Shown: positions 46,226 through 64,000, counted from the stretch's first letter. The stretch is DNA of 64,000 bases from Datnioides undecimradiatus (GCA_008933995.1 WARS01000046.1:4760026-4824025), one strand, 5' to 3'. Made by a program: numbers and translations. Notes: a model not told the origin generated them from the letters alone.

Positions 46226-47660
46226 GTCAGCTTTTTATGCATTAAATAGGATGGGAATTAATTGTTTAATTCTACCATTATGTTTCTCTTATGTTTCCAC
46301 TCATTTATTCAGATTTTTTCTTCAATATGTCACCTGTCTGTATTTAGTACACCGTGGAGCAGAGTATATGCATCAGTTTTGGGATAACACAAAAGCTAGT
46401 CTGTGCTCTTCTCAAATCACAAGCTAAAAGCATTGCTTTGTCCAGTTGCTTGACACAGAGAGGTAGAAACCTTTAGCAGTGTTTTCATCAGATATGAAGA
46501 TAACTAAAGAGCTAATTTGCCACAAAGGTGGTGTATAGAGCTCAGACACACCTTCTACCTGATATCCAATTAACATTCTTTTCAGTTCATTAGGCAGCAA
46601 TTAAGTAAAGCCTCAAGAATCATACTGTGCAAAACAAGTGAATACTTGCTCTACCAGGTTGTAATTACACGTTAAACAAGTAGCCATGAGTTATATCCTA
46701 AGAAATATGCAGCTGTTTTATGATCTCAGACAACTGATGATCTCTATATTATCTAATGAAACTGCTGTTATTTGTGTTAATTGCCAGCAGTTATGATAAT
46801 AAGGAAATGATTCCTAGATCAAAAGGAGACCGGAGTGCGTGACCTCTGAATTTTTATCATCTTAGCATAAGCCAGAGCTTTGTTGGCTTCTTAAAAGCAC
46901 AAGTATTGTCTGTACTATACATCTATTGCTGTGATGTTTTGTTATTCTCATAAAAAAAAATCCCCAGTCCCCTCAGAGAATATTATAATGTATTTTTTGT
47001 ATAATTCAGTCAACTGGCATTGCTTTAAGCAGGGCTAGTGTGCAAAACTGTGTTTGATGTTTTAACTTTATTTACATGTTGATCATGTAACTGTTCAAAA
47101 ATGGTTTTTGAATTAACATTTTGTTGGGGGTTAAAAAAAAAATCATGTCTCAGGCACTGAGTGGCACTGACTTTAAAAAGCTTTCAAATGTCTACTGTGT
47201 AACATAATGAAAAGATGCTTATGAGATACTTGTAGTGACTTTTTTATGTGCTCTCGATTGCTGTTTCTATGGGACATGTGCATTTTTGCTCATTACTGTT
47301 CTGAAAAAAGGGATGAAATCCACTGACAAAGCAGTGATATGATGCTGGGTTTTTTTTCTTGCACCCAGGTGACTGCCTATAAGAAATTTTGAACTGTGAA
47401 GTGTAAGGCCACGGGTGGCTTTAAATAAGCAATAAATAGCCTAAATATTGGGGTGAGTGAAAATACAAGTGTGTGTTATTATTTGATCAGCGTTTTCATA
47501 TTTGTAGTGTCAAATTAAGTGTGTGTGCGTGTGTTTTTTGTTGTTTTGTTTGTTTGATTGGTTTTGAGGATTTAAAACGCGCGTGCTCTGTGTTCACTCA
47601 GGTTGAAATGGTCTTGTCACGTCAGACTGAGCTTTTTGCGTTAATGGCCCCAAAGAAGGT
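46226..47660. other. AT-rich interval upstream of tram2
   Basis: No exon was recognised. AATAAA at 47431-47436 is a candidate distal end for xkr5. The final part grades into the tram2 promoter. Confidence 0.45.
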
Positions 47661-47688
47661 ATTTATGTCACTTGCCCTTTAAGAAGTC

Positions 47689-47698
47689 GCGCATGCGC
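47689..47698. promoter_or_regulatory. NRF1 palindrome in the tram2 promoter
   Basis: GCGCATGCGC, the core of the NRF1 binding palindrome, lies 87 bases upstream of the tram2 ATG. NRF1 sites are typical of TATA-less housekeeping promoters. Confidence 0.6.
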
Positions 47699-47784
47699 AC
47701 GTTAGTGAGAAAGTTAACTCCTGAACTTCGTAGTCAGAAAAATTCAGATTAATAAAATAGCAGGGAAAACACCATTGTGTTGAC

Positions 47785-54082
<6,298 letters not shown>

Positions 54083-54806
54083 GCACAGCACACTGACTGA
54101 CCTGAACAGTAGCCTCAGCCCTGGCTAAGGTTCCTCATCAGCACAGCAGGGAAGCTGGCGGCCACTGGCCACCGAGCCTCTTGTTGAGTATGTCCTGAGA
54201 TGTTACAGGGACTCAGTCATTACAGACCTAGGCTTGAATGCTGGAAAACAAAATCCAAGGAAATCCCTCGAGCCCGACAGACATTTACTCCTCTCATATC
54301 AGTATTTTTTATACACCCACGCAGCCTGCTATCCCACCCTAAGGAGCACCATTGTATGCAGAATGATTAAAATGTAAAGTTGAACGCAGTATGCGGCGCA
54401 CATGTTACTGTGTGTGTTTCAATGATGAATGTGTTGATGCATATCCTCATACATAAGTACTGTATTGGTTGTAGCGTTGTCTGATGACGCAGCTGTTTTC
54501 AGCTCTTCCATTGAGCCGGCTTTGCTTGTTTTCTTGTCTGGTCCGTTGGAGCAGAAATTGTTACTGATGACATGGTTTGATATGAGCTTACTGTATGCTG
54601 GCCTTCACACTATCCCTTCACCGTGTCAGAAGGGATTTTGGCCAACCAATAGAGTGATCACCTGGGCTCCTCCCAATGATTTATGTCTGTTTAAAATCCT
54701 ACATTTGTCACTGGTCACTTAACAGATATCAAGTATGTATGTTGGATATTACCGCATGCCATTCCATGTTTTTTTTTTTCTTTTTAATTGTTTTGTTAAT
54801 TACTTT

Positions 54807-54812
54807 ATTAAA
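54807..54812 (+). terminator. tram2: Candidate polyadenylation signal of tram2
   Basis: ATTAAA, the common variant hexamer, 725 bases past the stop codon and followed by a T/G-rich stretch. It implies a 3' UTR of about 0.75 kb, ending some 0.75 kb before the efhc1 stop. Confidence 0.4.
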
Positions 54813-54829
54813 TAATGCAATTTTCTGAA

Positions 54830-55570
54830 ATAAGTTGTGTGAATTCAGTCATTTTTCTATACTTTCTGTTTTATTTATACACACTTGACACATCCGTGAG
54901 CTAAATGGCAACATTTCAGCTGGTAAATGAGGACAAATGCATGCAGGAGTTTTTTCTGTATTTCCAGTGTGCTCATAGCACAGCAAACAGCAGTGAGTTT
55001 AGGCGTTTCTAAATGGGGAGGGTACAGGTGGCGGCACTGCTGCAGTTAGCATTTACCTTAATGCTAAAAGCAGCATGCTAAAGTGTCCCTGGTCTGGTCT
55101 TTGTTTTCTGTAGCAGGAGAACATATTTTTCTAATGCTTGTCTCCTAACCTAACCTTGTCTTCTAACCTTTTCATGTTCAGGTCATTTCTTGGTATATCT
55201 CCAATATGAAGGGTATTTTGAGGTAAAACTAAAAACTGTTGTGTTCAGTAGTTTCAAAGAAGATGTTGCAATCTGGCAAACAGGTCAGGTTTTCTGCAGC
55301 AGGTCCAGTGTTTGTTTATTATGTTCAGAAATATTCTGCAATTCATATTCTAGTGGTGTGATTTCTCGGGGAGGCAATCCAAACTCCTCTGACATCATGA
55401 AGATTTCTCTGCTTCACCATCACCTGATAAAAGAATAAATAAATAAAGAAAGAATCCAAACGTTAAAAAAAGTGAGATCTAGTGGATGAAATTTTATTAT
55501 TAGTGATATTTATTATTGACAAACACATCTAGATAAGCACGTTTTGCTAAGTGGATGATTTTTATTTATT
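54830..55570. other. Tail-to-tail gap between tram2 and efhc1
   Basis: About 0.7 kb that should hold the efhc1 3' UTR or last exons. A good acceptor on the minus strand ends at 55424, but the phase-compatible reading from it stops within ten codons at 55395. No EF-hand coding sequence was recognised on the minus strand here. A (TTTA)n run lies at about 55558-55580. Confidence 0.5.
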
Positions 55571-55573
55571 TAT

Positions 55574-58500
55574 TTATTTACCATTTTGTTCAGCTGGCTG
55601 GTTAGTTCCAACACCAAGTTTCTGGCGCAAAGACTCCAGTGTCTGACAAGGGATCTGGCTCGAGTTGGACTCCAGGTATGTCAGCACATAGTGATCGGCA
55701 TCAGTCAACACAAAGCGGTGGCTGAAAACTGAAAATTAAAGTAAATAAGTGAGGGACTAGCTCCAACAATTACAATGTTTAGCTATCCAACAAAATGAGA
55801 TATACATTGTTTCTGACTTAATATTCCTTTCAGAGACTCACATTTTAACAAAATAATCAGTCTAGCCTCTTAAAAGGTGAATGTTACCTTCAACAGTGGC
55901 TCCAATAGCAAAGTCTGCTGGTGAGTAAAACTCAGGATTTTCCACTGTAGAGCTTGGCTTTGGGACACGCGTCTTTTCCAGGAACTTGCCACCGATGATG
56001 CCTGAGTTGCGAGTGGACTTTTCAAAAATACTGATCATGTCGTTAGACAGGTAGTAGGACAGTATGAAACGACGGCCCTCATCTTTGGGATTCATGGAGT
56101 CCTGGAACGTCAGTAGCACAGGACAGATAAACAAGGAGAGAAAATACTCTGTTTTGTCTTTAGTTGCTTAGTTTACCTGGTCATTTATCTCTCAGCATGT
56201 TTTTGAAACCAGAGTTATTGACAATAAGGAATGATGCAGCGAGGCTGGTCTTAGTAAGGGCTTACTTGATCTCAATTTTGAATTGTTGCTCTTTGGTGAC
56301 TTGTAACTATTTATAACCAACCACTAGTTATTCATGGGGTTCATTTGAAGAATCAGCACAAACACGTTTTGTACTCAGGTTGACTCACCAGCCTGGCGCT
56401 GTAGCGCAGCACTTTGTGGTCGTTCTCCAGCATTTTCAGCAAGTTCTTTTTGGGACGCCCGGGAATTAAAGACAAACAATTCTGGAGAGAGTCTTCAAGT
56501 GAACCAAAGCCATTATAGGGGGGAACTTCCTATAAAGATAGAAGTGAGTAATGACTGAGATAAAAACAACTATTTATAACATATATCAGTGTATAAGTCT
56601 TTACAAAACGACATCATGTACATTACCAAAGGGCATGTGACTTATAACGGAAAACAAAGGCAGATTAAATGTACCTCACCTTCTTCCTCTCCTGAGGCAT
56701 GTCAGTCTTTTTTGGTAATTCTTTGCATTTCATATCAATGTCAGGGTGGTTCTTCTGATAATACTCTTTAGTAAAGCCATCATAGTCGTACAGAAGGAAT
56801 GTGCGCCCCAGCAGCTGTATGTTTTGACCCACTTGGAAGTCTTTGGGGGAGTAGTACTCATCCACTTCGTCTGTTGAAACCTCCAGCACACAGCTGGGAA
56901 ACGTCTCTGGAGAGAAGAAAGAAGAGCAGTGTTTTGTAGCAGTTAATTTAACAAATCCCAGCATATATATTGTGTCTTAGTATTTGTTTTTCACTTGCTT
57001 TGTCTATTTTTCTTTAGCTTTAAACACCCGAGCAAAGCACTGTATCAGAACTAAAAAAAAATGCATACAAAGCTAAAAGTGGCACAGTGTTGCATCTCAC
57101 CAATCTCGGCTTTGAGTCTCTTGGGAAGCTTCTGTCTGCGCATCAGGACAGGAAATGGATCCCGGCCACTGTTGGGTTCATGCACCTCTCTGATCTCCAC
57201 CGTATTGTCCACCAGGAAATACTGGATGGTAACAGGCCTGGTCTCCCCGTACAGAGAGTCAGCATCGTCCCACAGTGCAAAGAAATGCAGCACCTGACCA
57301 AGAAGAGGTTAGGAGCCTGAAACTACAACTGATGTACTAAAATGCACGATCTAAGGGAACAAACATTTGATTTACAACTTCAGTGGCTTAAAACTACACT
57401 TTTAAGTTGACTTTGCATTTTCTGTCAATATAGGCTCAGTCTAAGGTTGAATATATATGAACATAGCAACAGATGCATAATATCCTACTAAATGTAACTA
57501 AATATAAGAAAGCTGTTTCATTCTTCCAGGTGCAGTCAGCTAAGACTGGAGACTGACATTAGCAAAAGCCAATATAACATTATGGTAGGTGTAACAACAA
57601 CTGTGCTCCCGCATGTTAGCAGTTGTCCAGATTAGGGTTTTCAGTGGCTACGGAGTGATTTTGGAATGGAGGGAATTCCTTTACCTTACGATCCATGGTG
57701 AGAAACTGGTGCATGCTGTCAAATTCGGAGGGTGTTGTGTAGGAAGGCTGGGGGATTTGGCGCTGTTTGTTGTAAGGATCCACAGGTGTCTGCTCAGGTT
57801 CGTTCAGAACAATCCCCTCACTTTCCAGGAATTCCTACATATGATGAATGAGAGGCAACATAGAGTATATTTACAACAACACTTTGTGAGAGCATTCATC
57901 CAGGCGAGCGGTGTTGTACCTTTGTAAAAGCATCGCACTGTGTGATGTGGTACTTGACCCCATAGACCTCCAGGTCCATGCCAAGGTTGAGGTCTTTCCA
58001 TGTGTAATGGTTCGCAAATTCATCCTTGGGCAGACGCTGGCGTTTGATCCGTTTCCCCTGTGGTATCCCAGAATTCTCCACCCTGGGCTCAATGATGCAC
58101 ATGCTGTCATCCTCAAGGTAGTAATAAATGACCACGGGGCGAATGCGGTACTCTTCCTCAGGAGAAAACAGGACATTTTCCTCAAAGTATGCATAGAAGC
58201 GTAGGACCTAAAAGCAAGATTGTGGTAAAGAATAGAAAAAATAAGGAATTAGTGACCCAGTTATTTAGACAGCAACGAAAATCTTTAAATACTGATATTA
58301 TTGTACCTTCTTGTCAAGGGCTACGTGAGCCGGGATGAACTTTTCCACGAGGCTCTCTTCATAGGAGCCATAGGTAAGGTCAGGTGTCTCCAAGGTCAAC
58401 TCATTGATCTCTTGCTGGATCAGCTGCTCTGATAAAAGAGGATCCTGTCCGATGCCAACAGCGGGGCGACGGGGCACAGCGTAACCATTCTTGTAGCTCA

Positions 58501-58949
58501 GTGTCTGGGAGCGGTGGAAGGCTGACTTCTGTGGAGAGAAATCATTGAGGAGGGAATACATAAACCACAACAGTGACACTAATCTAAGGGAATAAAAAAA
58601 TTGCAGCACTGATGCAAGTGAGCTACAAGTGAGCCAATTATCATGTGAACTTTCTGTTCAACAGAACATTGCGCTGCAGAAAATATTATTAAACAGAGTG
58701 ATTCCAACATATTAAGAAGAAGCAATATTATTAGAATCTAATTATTTTTCACAGATTTTACTGAGTGAATTTCAGACTTAAACCAAACTATTTAATGTCC
58801 CTCTGCTGTATCTACGCTTAAGAGCAGTTGAAAGTAACCTAGTTAGCTAGCTTTACTTTTAACCCAACGAGCCTCACTCTCACCGTTACATCCCGAAAAG
58901 TGTATCCCGGTAAAAATGGTAATCCATGGTTATTCCAGTTCCAAGACAT
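55574..58949 (-). CDS. efhc1: EF-hand domain-containing protein 1 (myoclonin 1), 551 aa model without the EF-hand region
   Basis: Axonemal microtubule inner protein of motile cilia, also linked to the mitotic spindle; human EFHC1 variants were reported in juvenile myoclonic epilepsy. Exons in transcript order: 58949-58884, 58528-58307, 58207-57920, 57834-57685, 57293-57101, 56906-56680, 56529-56389, 56101-55888, 55728-55574; phases agree. Three DM10 domains begin near residues 94, 238 and 418, each with the VLR/HFYA-type start. The N-terminal [19 protein letters not shown] matches human EFHC1. Human EFHC1 is 640 aa and ends with an EF-hand region; here the frame ends about 50 codons into the last exon with GGT AAA TAA. 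A donor (G|GTAAAT) overlaps this stop, so extra 3' exons remain possible, but none was found. An X-box-like site lies 124 bases upstream of the ATG. Confidence 0.93.
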
Positions 58950-59072
58950 TGTTCGTTTTCAAGTATGTTTTTCCACTTGCTCACCTCCACAAGATGTTAA
59001 ATTGCATTATATATTTAACCAGGTTTGGTCAGCGCGCAGAGCTACGGACAGCCCGGCCGAGGTAAGTTTACG

Positions 59073-59086
59073 GTATCCATGGAAAC
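59073..59086. promoter_or_regulatory. X-box-like RFX site in the efhc1 promoter
   Basis: GTATCCATGGAAAC is a near-palindromic match to the RFX X-box (two half-sites of GTNRCC/RGYAAC type, two mismatches). It lies 124 bases upstream of the efhc1 ATG. RFX factors control ciliary genes, so the motif fits the gene's role. Use of the site is inferred. Confidence 0.5.
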
Positions 59087-59420
59087 GGCACAACAGCAAC
59101 AATTGCAAGTCGAGTCCTACAATAAGTAAACAAACATTTCTGAAGTTCAATTGTCAGAAATTCCAGGTGAAAAGCCAAGGAAATAAAGCATTTTCAAGGC
59201 CATTAAGAAACAGTCAAAAAAGAAAAAGTAAATTCTCAGTAATATCAAGTTGTTTTTTATTTTAATTAGTTACCTGTCGAGTGGCCTGCGTGCTACAGTT
59301 AATTCAACTAGGTTATATATGAAGGTGTTAGCCATGAATAAATTCATTTACTATCTAAATAACTGGCTGACTTTTAATCATACACGTTCAACTTGCACAA
59401 ACTGAAGTTCTCTAATTTCA

Positions 59421-59432
59421 CCACCAGGGGGC
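59421..59432 (+). promoter_or_regulatory. CTCF-like core motif
   Basis: CCACCAGGGGGC on the plus strand, close to the CTCF core. It lies in the short gap between the efhc1 promoter and the eva1a 3' end and points the opposite way to the three motifs near prep. Confidence 0.4.
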
Positions 59433-59692
59433 AAACAACACAAATACATCTTGACGCACTCACCCACGCCAACTCTTGTGAGTTCATGATAATCTCACTG
59501 ACATACAGTGTTTAAGCTTTATATTTATAGTATTATATAATTGTTTCTATAGCACAGAGCAAATATTGGCCCTATCTGGACATTAATAAAATCATAGTGC
59601 TCATTTGAAGTGACATTTAGATTGAAAACCTTAATTTAAAGAGAAAATGTACACATTAAATGAAACAGTGGACAAGGTATTTTTGAACACAG

Positions 59693-59698
59693 TTTATT
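59693..59698 (-). terminator. eva1a: Candidate polyadenylation signal of eva1a
   Basis: TTTATT on the plus strand is AATAAA on the coding strand, about 1.68 kb past the eva1a stop codon. The stretch between (about 59685-61377) holds no recognised exon and is taken as a long 3' UTR. Confidence 0.4.
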
Positions 59699-61377
59699 CC
59701 AAGCACAGGAGTCATATTTTGGTCTCACTTTACCAGCTATTGGCACAGTGTAATCCCATTCAAAGTTAAACACATTTAAAACTGTCTTTATAAAAACTAT
59801 ATAGAGTGAGTCTTTATGTGGATGATCCTAATATGTCCTGTGTACTCTCACTTAAACTCTCAGTCAGGAAAATACCAAACCTTTTTCTGAAAACTAGAAT
59901 CAATTCTAACCTTGAATCCAGGGCAGCGCAAACAGAACTGGACTGACAATAGCTTATTTTATTAAACTGGCAACATGATTTAAGAGACGCAGTTTGAACG
60001 TCCACTGTGTGCCTTTTTTCAGTGCCGGTTCCTTCTCCAGATGGCCATCAGCAGCGATTACCATACGCATCTGGTTTAGCACTGGTACCTTTGAAATAGA
60101 CGTATGACACGAGGCATGAAATTTACATGGTTTCCTATGAGATAAAAATATTTTTTGCCAAATTACCTGTTTTAAAAAATGAAATAATCTGGTTAGGTAC
60201 ATTTATATCTGGGTAGATAGCAAGTGCAATGTGTGACAGACATTCAGATTTTACACATGCTCCACATCAGCAAAGCAGCAGTAAGGATAAAGGGGGATAC
60301 ATGTATGACAAGATAAATTTGGGATGTCCAATTGATAAATCATTTGACCAGTTCATGAGTTACACACCAGCTGCACTCTGGACAACAGTGACTTAATAGC
60401 TAGAAAAGGCACTGCACTGTGAATTAAACATACTGTATCAAAAATAATATTAAAATCACTAAACCTCTTTGAGGCTTTTTATATGATATTTCTAACTCTT
60501 TTCTTTAAATGCTGACATAGCTGTTTTTAAACGGGCTGATCCCCTTCTTAGGAAGCAAATACATCAACCAAACACAGAAACACTAGGATTGCATCCCTGA
60601 GGTGCCAGACAACCTTCGCCAAGTATAAAAATATCTCATAATAAACCATACTTGAGAACAAAAAAAATACACAACATCAATAAACTATTAAATATTATAA
60701 AATAGATTTCATAAAGGGCTGAGATGAATTCCCCCCAAAATATCTTTTGGTTTTATAGAGTTCAAAAGGCAGCGTGGTTATTCACTATGGAGAGATTGTC
60801 TTACATTGTCGCACTGTGCTGGTACACTTCATTCGGCTTTATGCTGCCCCTCTTTATAGTCCACACTTGAATACTGGAGGGCGCTGAGCATAAAGCTCAA
60901 AGTGTCTTTTGCAGCTGCCTCACGTTCTGCGTAAAACAGACCCAATCTAAGGCCTTGGTCCTTCAGTCACCATGTAGTCTCTACAGGCCTGCGTGTGTCT
61001 AAGGCAGCTAACCCATAAATCCCCACTTCAAAAAGGCCTGCCGAGGTCATGGGCAAGGCAGTGCAGCCTTTCACCCCTCGCTTCCGGCAGAAAGAGGCAG
61101 CTAAGAGGTGAGCTTACCGAGCGGAGTGGAAGCTTATTCTTGTACTCAATGGGGTACAGCTTATGATACCCAGAGGAATACGCAAACCAGCAGTGAGGGA
61201 GGACTTTCCTCCCAAGCCTGTGTCCACTGTTTTCATCAGTGTGAGTCACTTTTGCATGCTTGTTCATAAAGTTTCATGAGGGTCATGTCTCTTGCCCCTT
61301 TCCAATCCAAGTGCGTCCAAAGATTTGTTTGAGTCAAGTAAGCTAAAAACAAAACAGAACAAAAACGTCAGCAGCCC
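59699..61377 (-). other. Probable long 3' UTR of eva1a
   Basis: About 1.7 kb without a recognised gene. A minus-strand open frame of 79 codons at 61028-61267 has no known domain and no splice context. The GC content rises near 60,840-61,230. Assignment as 3' UTR rests on the hexamer near 59,695 and on the absence of other exons. Confidence 0.4.
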
Positions 61378-62741
61378 TCAGTAATACCGGTTGAGGCTCC
61401 GTGTCCCAGGGATGTCAGGTTGCCCGTTCATCCAGATCTCTCGGATGATTCGCTCTCTCTCCTCGAGCCTCTGCGCCCTCTCCAGTTCTTCTGCCGATGT
61501 GAACACGTTCATGTTGAGTGTGCGCTCAAACCGCCGGTGCCGCCGCGCTGACAGATCTGAGGTGGTGTCCCAGTCCGAGTCCGAGTCACTAGAATCAGAG
61601 GACGAGTCGGCGGGCCGTGCACGTTTTTTTGCGGGAGGCCGCTGTCGGGGCTGGCAGTCAGTGCGACAGGAGATCTGGACCACCAGAGCAAAGAGTGTGA
61701 GGAAGAGGCCCAGACACACACCACAGACGAAGAAGAGCGCTGCCCTCTCTGGGTGGTCTGTTATGGGGAAGACAGAGAGAGAACAAGAGTGTAAGGGGGT
61801 GTGCAACATTTGGTTCTTACAGAAAACATGTCAAACATTTAATTGGATCTCTGTGACAGATGTTGGGTCTCTTTTATTTCCCTCTGACCTGTTCAGCCCA
61901 CACTGTTTGAAAATGTTTCACATGATGGTTAACTCACTGTAACGAACATTGGCTGCTGACCTACAGCTCATATTACTCACTTCCCCAGCTTGTTCCCTTA
62001 GTTTGGCCAAAATGTCTCTCAAATACTGCCACCCTGCAAAGCACTTTATTTGTCCCCACATTCGGCTTCACAAATGTCATTTTAAATGCTGTTAATGATG
62101 TTTGATGTGTCCAACCAACTTAAGCTCCAGGTAAACGAGACTAGGATCTTTCTTTTACTTCTAACAGAAACAAAGTGTCACCAATTCCATCACTCTAAGA
62201 CTTATGCGCGATTGTTTTAGACCTGCTTTGCAGCCGCTGCTCCACCCTGCAGAGTTCCTCTCTAAAACATCACTCTAACTGAGATTGAGAGTCATGCTCA
62301 TGTCATTTTCAGGCTTGACTATTGTAAGTGCTGTTTACTGGCTTCCATACTGAGGTTTTCACACCATTAGAGTTGTTCCAAATAAAAAGGAAAATAAAAC
62401 TGTAAATGAAAGTCCACACTTTAAGGTCACAAATGATTTAGATTGGTGCAGTGTTGCTCAAAGCATGTATTCTTTAAATGCCAAAGCTATTTTATGGCAG
62501 CTTAGAGAAAACATCTGAGCAAGTTCAAAGGAGAGGTAGCTGACCTTGCATAGGATTACGTCCATAACAAATTACAGTGTATGGAGTGTGTGTTTATTTG
62601 ACTGTATGACTTGTGCATTTCAACATGTATAAACTGTTTATTTGAGTGACAGAGTGGGAGGTAATAAAACAGGAAGTAAACACCCAAACAATTGCGGCGC
62701 CTGTTAAGCAGCTGGCTGAGGCAGGTGACTGACAGTGAGGA

Positions 62742-62791
<50 letters not shown>

Positions 62792-63137
62792 AACCATTAT
62801 CTCTACCTGACATCTGCATTCCTCTGGCCCACATTTGCCTACCTTTCAGACCCAGGAAAAAGGAAATGGGGGGGATATGACCCAAAAGATAACATGCCAC
62901 ACACATACCACACATTAAACCAGAAGTTATCTCTGGCTAATACAGCCCTTGAATATTAAGATTTTGCCTGATTTTCAATTTATAATGATTTTCCAACCCT
63001 GGTTCCCTACTCATTTGATGCAATGTTACACAAGATTTAATGAATGTTGCCCTACCTGAAATGTAGGTGTAGGCAGCCAGTGCATTGCTGATGAGCGCCA
63101 TGTTGGCACTAGATGTGGAGTTGATGATGGGATTCAT
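61378..63137 (-). CDS. eva1a: EVA-1 homolog A / TMEM166 (2 coding exons, 153 aa)
   Basis: Small single-pass membrane protein of lysosome and ER that promotes autophagy and cell death in mammals. Coding exons: 63137-63056 and 61757-61378, with a phase-1 junction. Predicted length 153 aa versus 152 in human EVA1A. The short N-terminus ends in ANMALISNALAAYTYIS; a transmembrane helix covers about residues 33-57; then come a basic/serine-rich stretch and the family C-terminus (RRHRRFERTLN, FTSAEELERAQRLEERERI, REIWMNGQP, TRSLNRYY). This C-terminus fits EVA1A rather than EVA1B. The exon holding the ATG begins at 63232 and its frame is open upstream of the Met to the acceptor, so a longer N-terminus cannot be excluded. 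More 5' exons probably lie beyond the window. Confidence 0.93.
62240..62420 (+). mobile_element. Fragment of an L2/Rex-type LINE reverse transcriptase
   Basis: Within the eva1a intron, plus-strand sequence near 62309-62342 reads as RLDYCKCCLLAS preceded by HAHVIF. This resembles the SRLDYCNALL block near the end of reverse transcriptases of L2/CR1/Rex-like LINEs. The fragment is short and broken. Confidence 0.45.
62744..62788. repeat. (TG)n microsatellite in the eva1a intron
   Basis: About 22 uninterrupted TG units. On the minus strand it produces a poly-His/Thr open frame that is not a gene. Confidence 0.95.
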
Positions 63138-63239
63138 GCCCGGGGGCTGCAGTGGACGTTTTCCACCTCCTTCTCCTCCGGCTTTGGAAAACTTCTCCTC
63201 GTTGGGGTTTGTCTCCCTGATCTTCTTCCTATCTGCAAA

Positions 63240-64000
63240 AGTTATTAGAGTGGCAAAGTTCAGTTTAACAACAAAAACTGTAGTATCCATTTAAAGAGGA
63301 AAGTGGGAGGATTATTTAAGGTTGGTATTCTTGATTTAGACATGTTTTGATGCAGATGTTTTTAAAAAGTTTCATTTGTAGATAGAACATGAATGCATTC
63401 GAAGATCATAATCTGTACGCCCGCATGCAGTGACACACATGCAGTGTGTTTACTACCACATGTACAGTCAGATTATGACAGCACTGGTTGGGTCATTTAC
63501 AGTAAAACAAGAGCACATTGTCTCTGAGGTATTGTGACTACAGCACTCCCACCACTGAGTCATCTGCAGGCTCTCGGTGGTTTTCGATTTTTAGGGCAGA
63601 CGCTTCTGTGTAAATATGCATCACGCATAAAAGTCACACACATGTTCACAGAGGGTTGTGTGATTCACAAGATAACACAACATCCGCTTCTGTCGAATTC
63701 ATTCTGACTCAGGTCATTAAGGAACACAGGACCACATGGGAAAAGTTTGCACTTTGGCAACATTTCAAAAGCCTCCCAACAAAATCTATTTATAGATGGG
63801 AACAACTGTTTCCTCCTCTGGATTTTCATCACAGTTCGGCTTCTTTCGGTGTTTACATGTTGGCTTGTGTTGTGTATGTGAGAGTGGAGGAGCTGAGATC
63901 AGAGAGCATAGTGATTTGATTACTTAGATACTTGTTTTCTCAGCAGAGTCGCCTCTCTTAACCTAAAGTGGGTTTAGGTGGTAACTACTGTAACTTTAGC
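63240..64000. other. Upstream eva1a intron or flank
   Basis: No coding exon was recognised. It is probably intronic, between a 5' non-coding exon outside the window and the exon beginning at 63232. Confidence 0.45.

Noticed and set aside
61391-61942. Plus-strand open frame of 183 codons
   Set aside because: It is the antisense shadow of the eva1a last exon, whose C-terminus matches a known family.
62556-62915. Minus-strand open frames with a His/Thr run
   Set aside because: They are produced by the TG microsatellite.

Overview
The window looks like nuclear DNA of a teleost fish, probably a percomorph. It carries intron-rich vertebrate genes with short introns, CA/TG microsatellites, a GATA/GACA tract, a decayed Tc1-type transposon and other fish-type interspersed repeats. 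I rebuilt six protein-coding genes exon by exon from GT/AG boundaries and kept reading phase. For four of them the spliced length falls close to the human protein; efhc1 and xkr5 come out shorter.

Layout: (1) 1-11.8 kb has no recognised gene. It holds a CpG-rich, CT-repeat segment near 0.6-1.25 kb, a promoter-like segment near 6.5-7.4 kb with possible small ORFs, a GATA/GACA microsatellite at 8.3 kb and two CTCF-like motifs. (2) prep, prolyl endopeptidase, minus strand, 12.55-19.28 kb, 14 coding exons, 709 aa, catalytic triad intact. (3) An 11 kb non-coding interval lies between the divergently transcribed prep and prdm1. (4) prdm1/Blimp-1 paralogue, plus strand, 30.95-39.03 kb, PR domain plus five zinc fingers. 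(5) xkr5-like XK-family membrane protein, plus strand, 40.47-45.13 kb, 647 aa, long acidic/serine-rich tail. (6) A Tc1 relic follows it at about 45.26-46.23 kb. (7) tram2, plus strand, 47.79-54.08 kb, 11 exons, 369 aa. (8) efhc1, minus strand, 55.57-58.95 kb, tail-to-tail with tram2; three DM10 domains are present but the predicted C-terminus stops before the expected EF-hand region. (9) eva1a, minus strand, coding 61.38-63.14 kb, 153 aa, with a probable 1.7 kb 3' UTR; its 5' end probably lies beyond the window.

The genes do not form a pathway. They cover a cytosolic peptidase, a transcriptional repressor, an XK-family membrane protein, an ER translocon-associated protein, an axonemal protein and a lysosome/ER autophagy protein. 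The interest lies in gene order, regulatory motifs and gene-model details: an RFX-like X-box at efhc1, an NRF1 site at tram2, a CRE at xkr5, divergent CTCF-like motifs, the missing EF-hand exons of efhc1 and the unassigned promoter-like locus near 6.5 kb. Exon boundaries come from reading the sequence only; no transcript data or database search was used.
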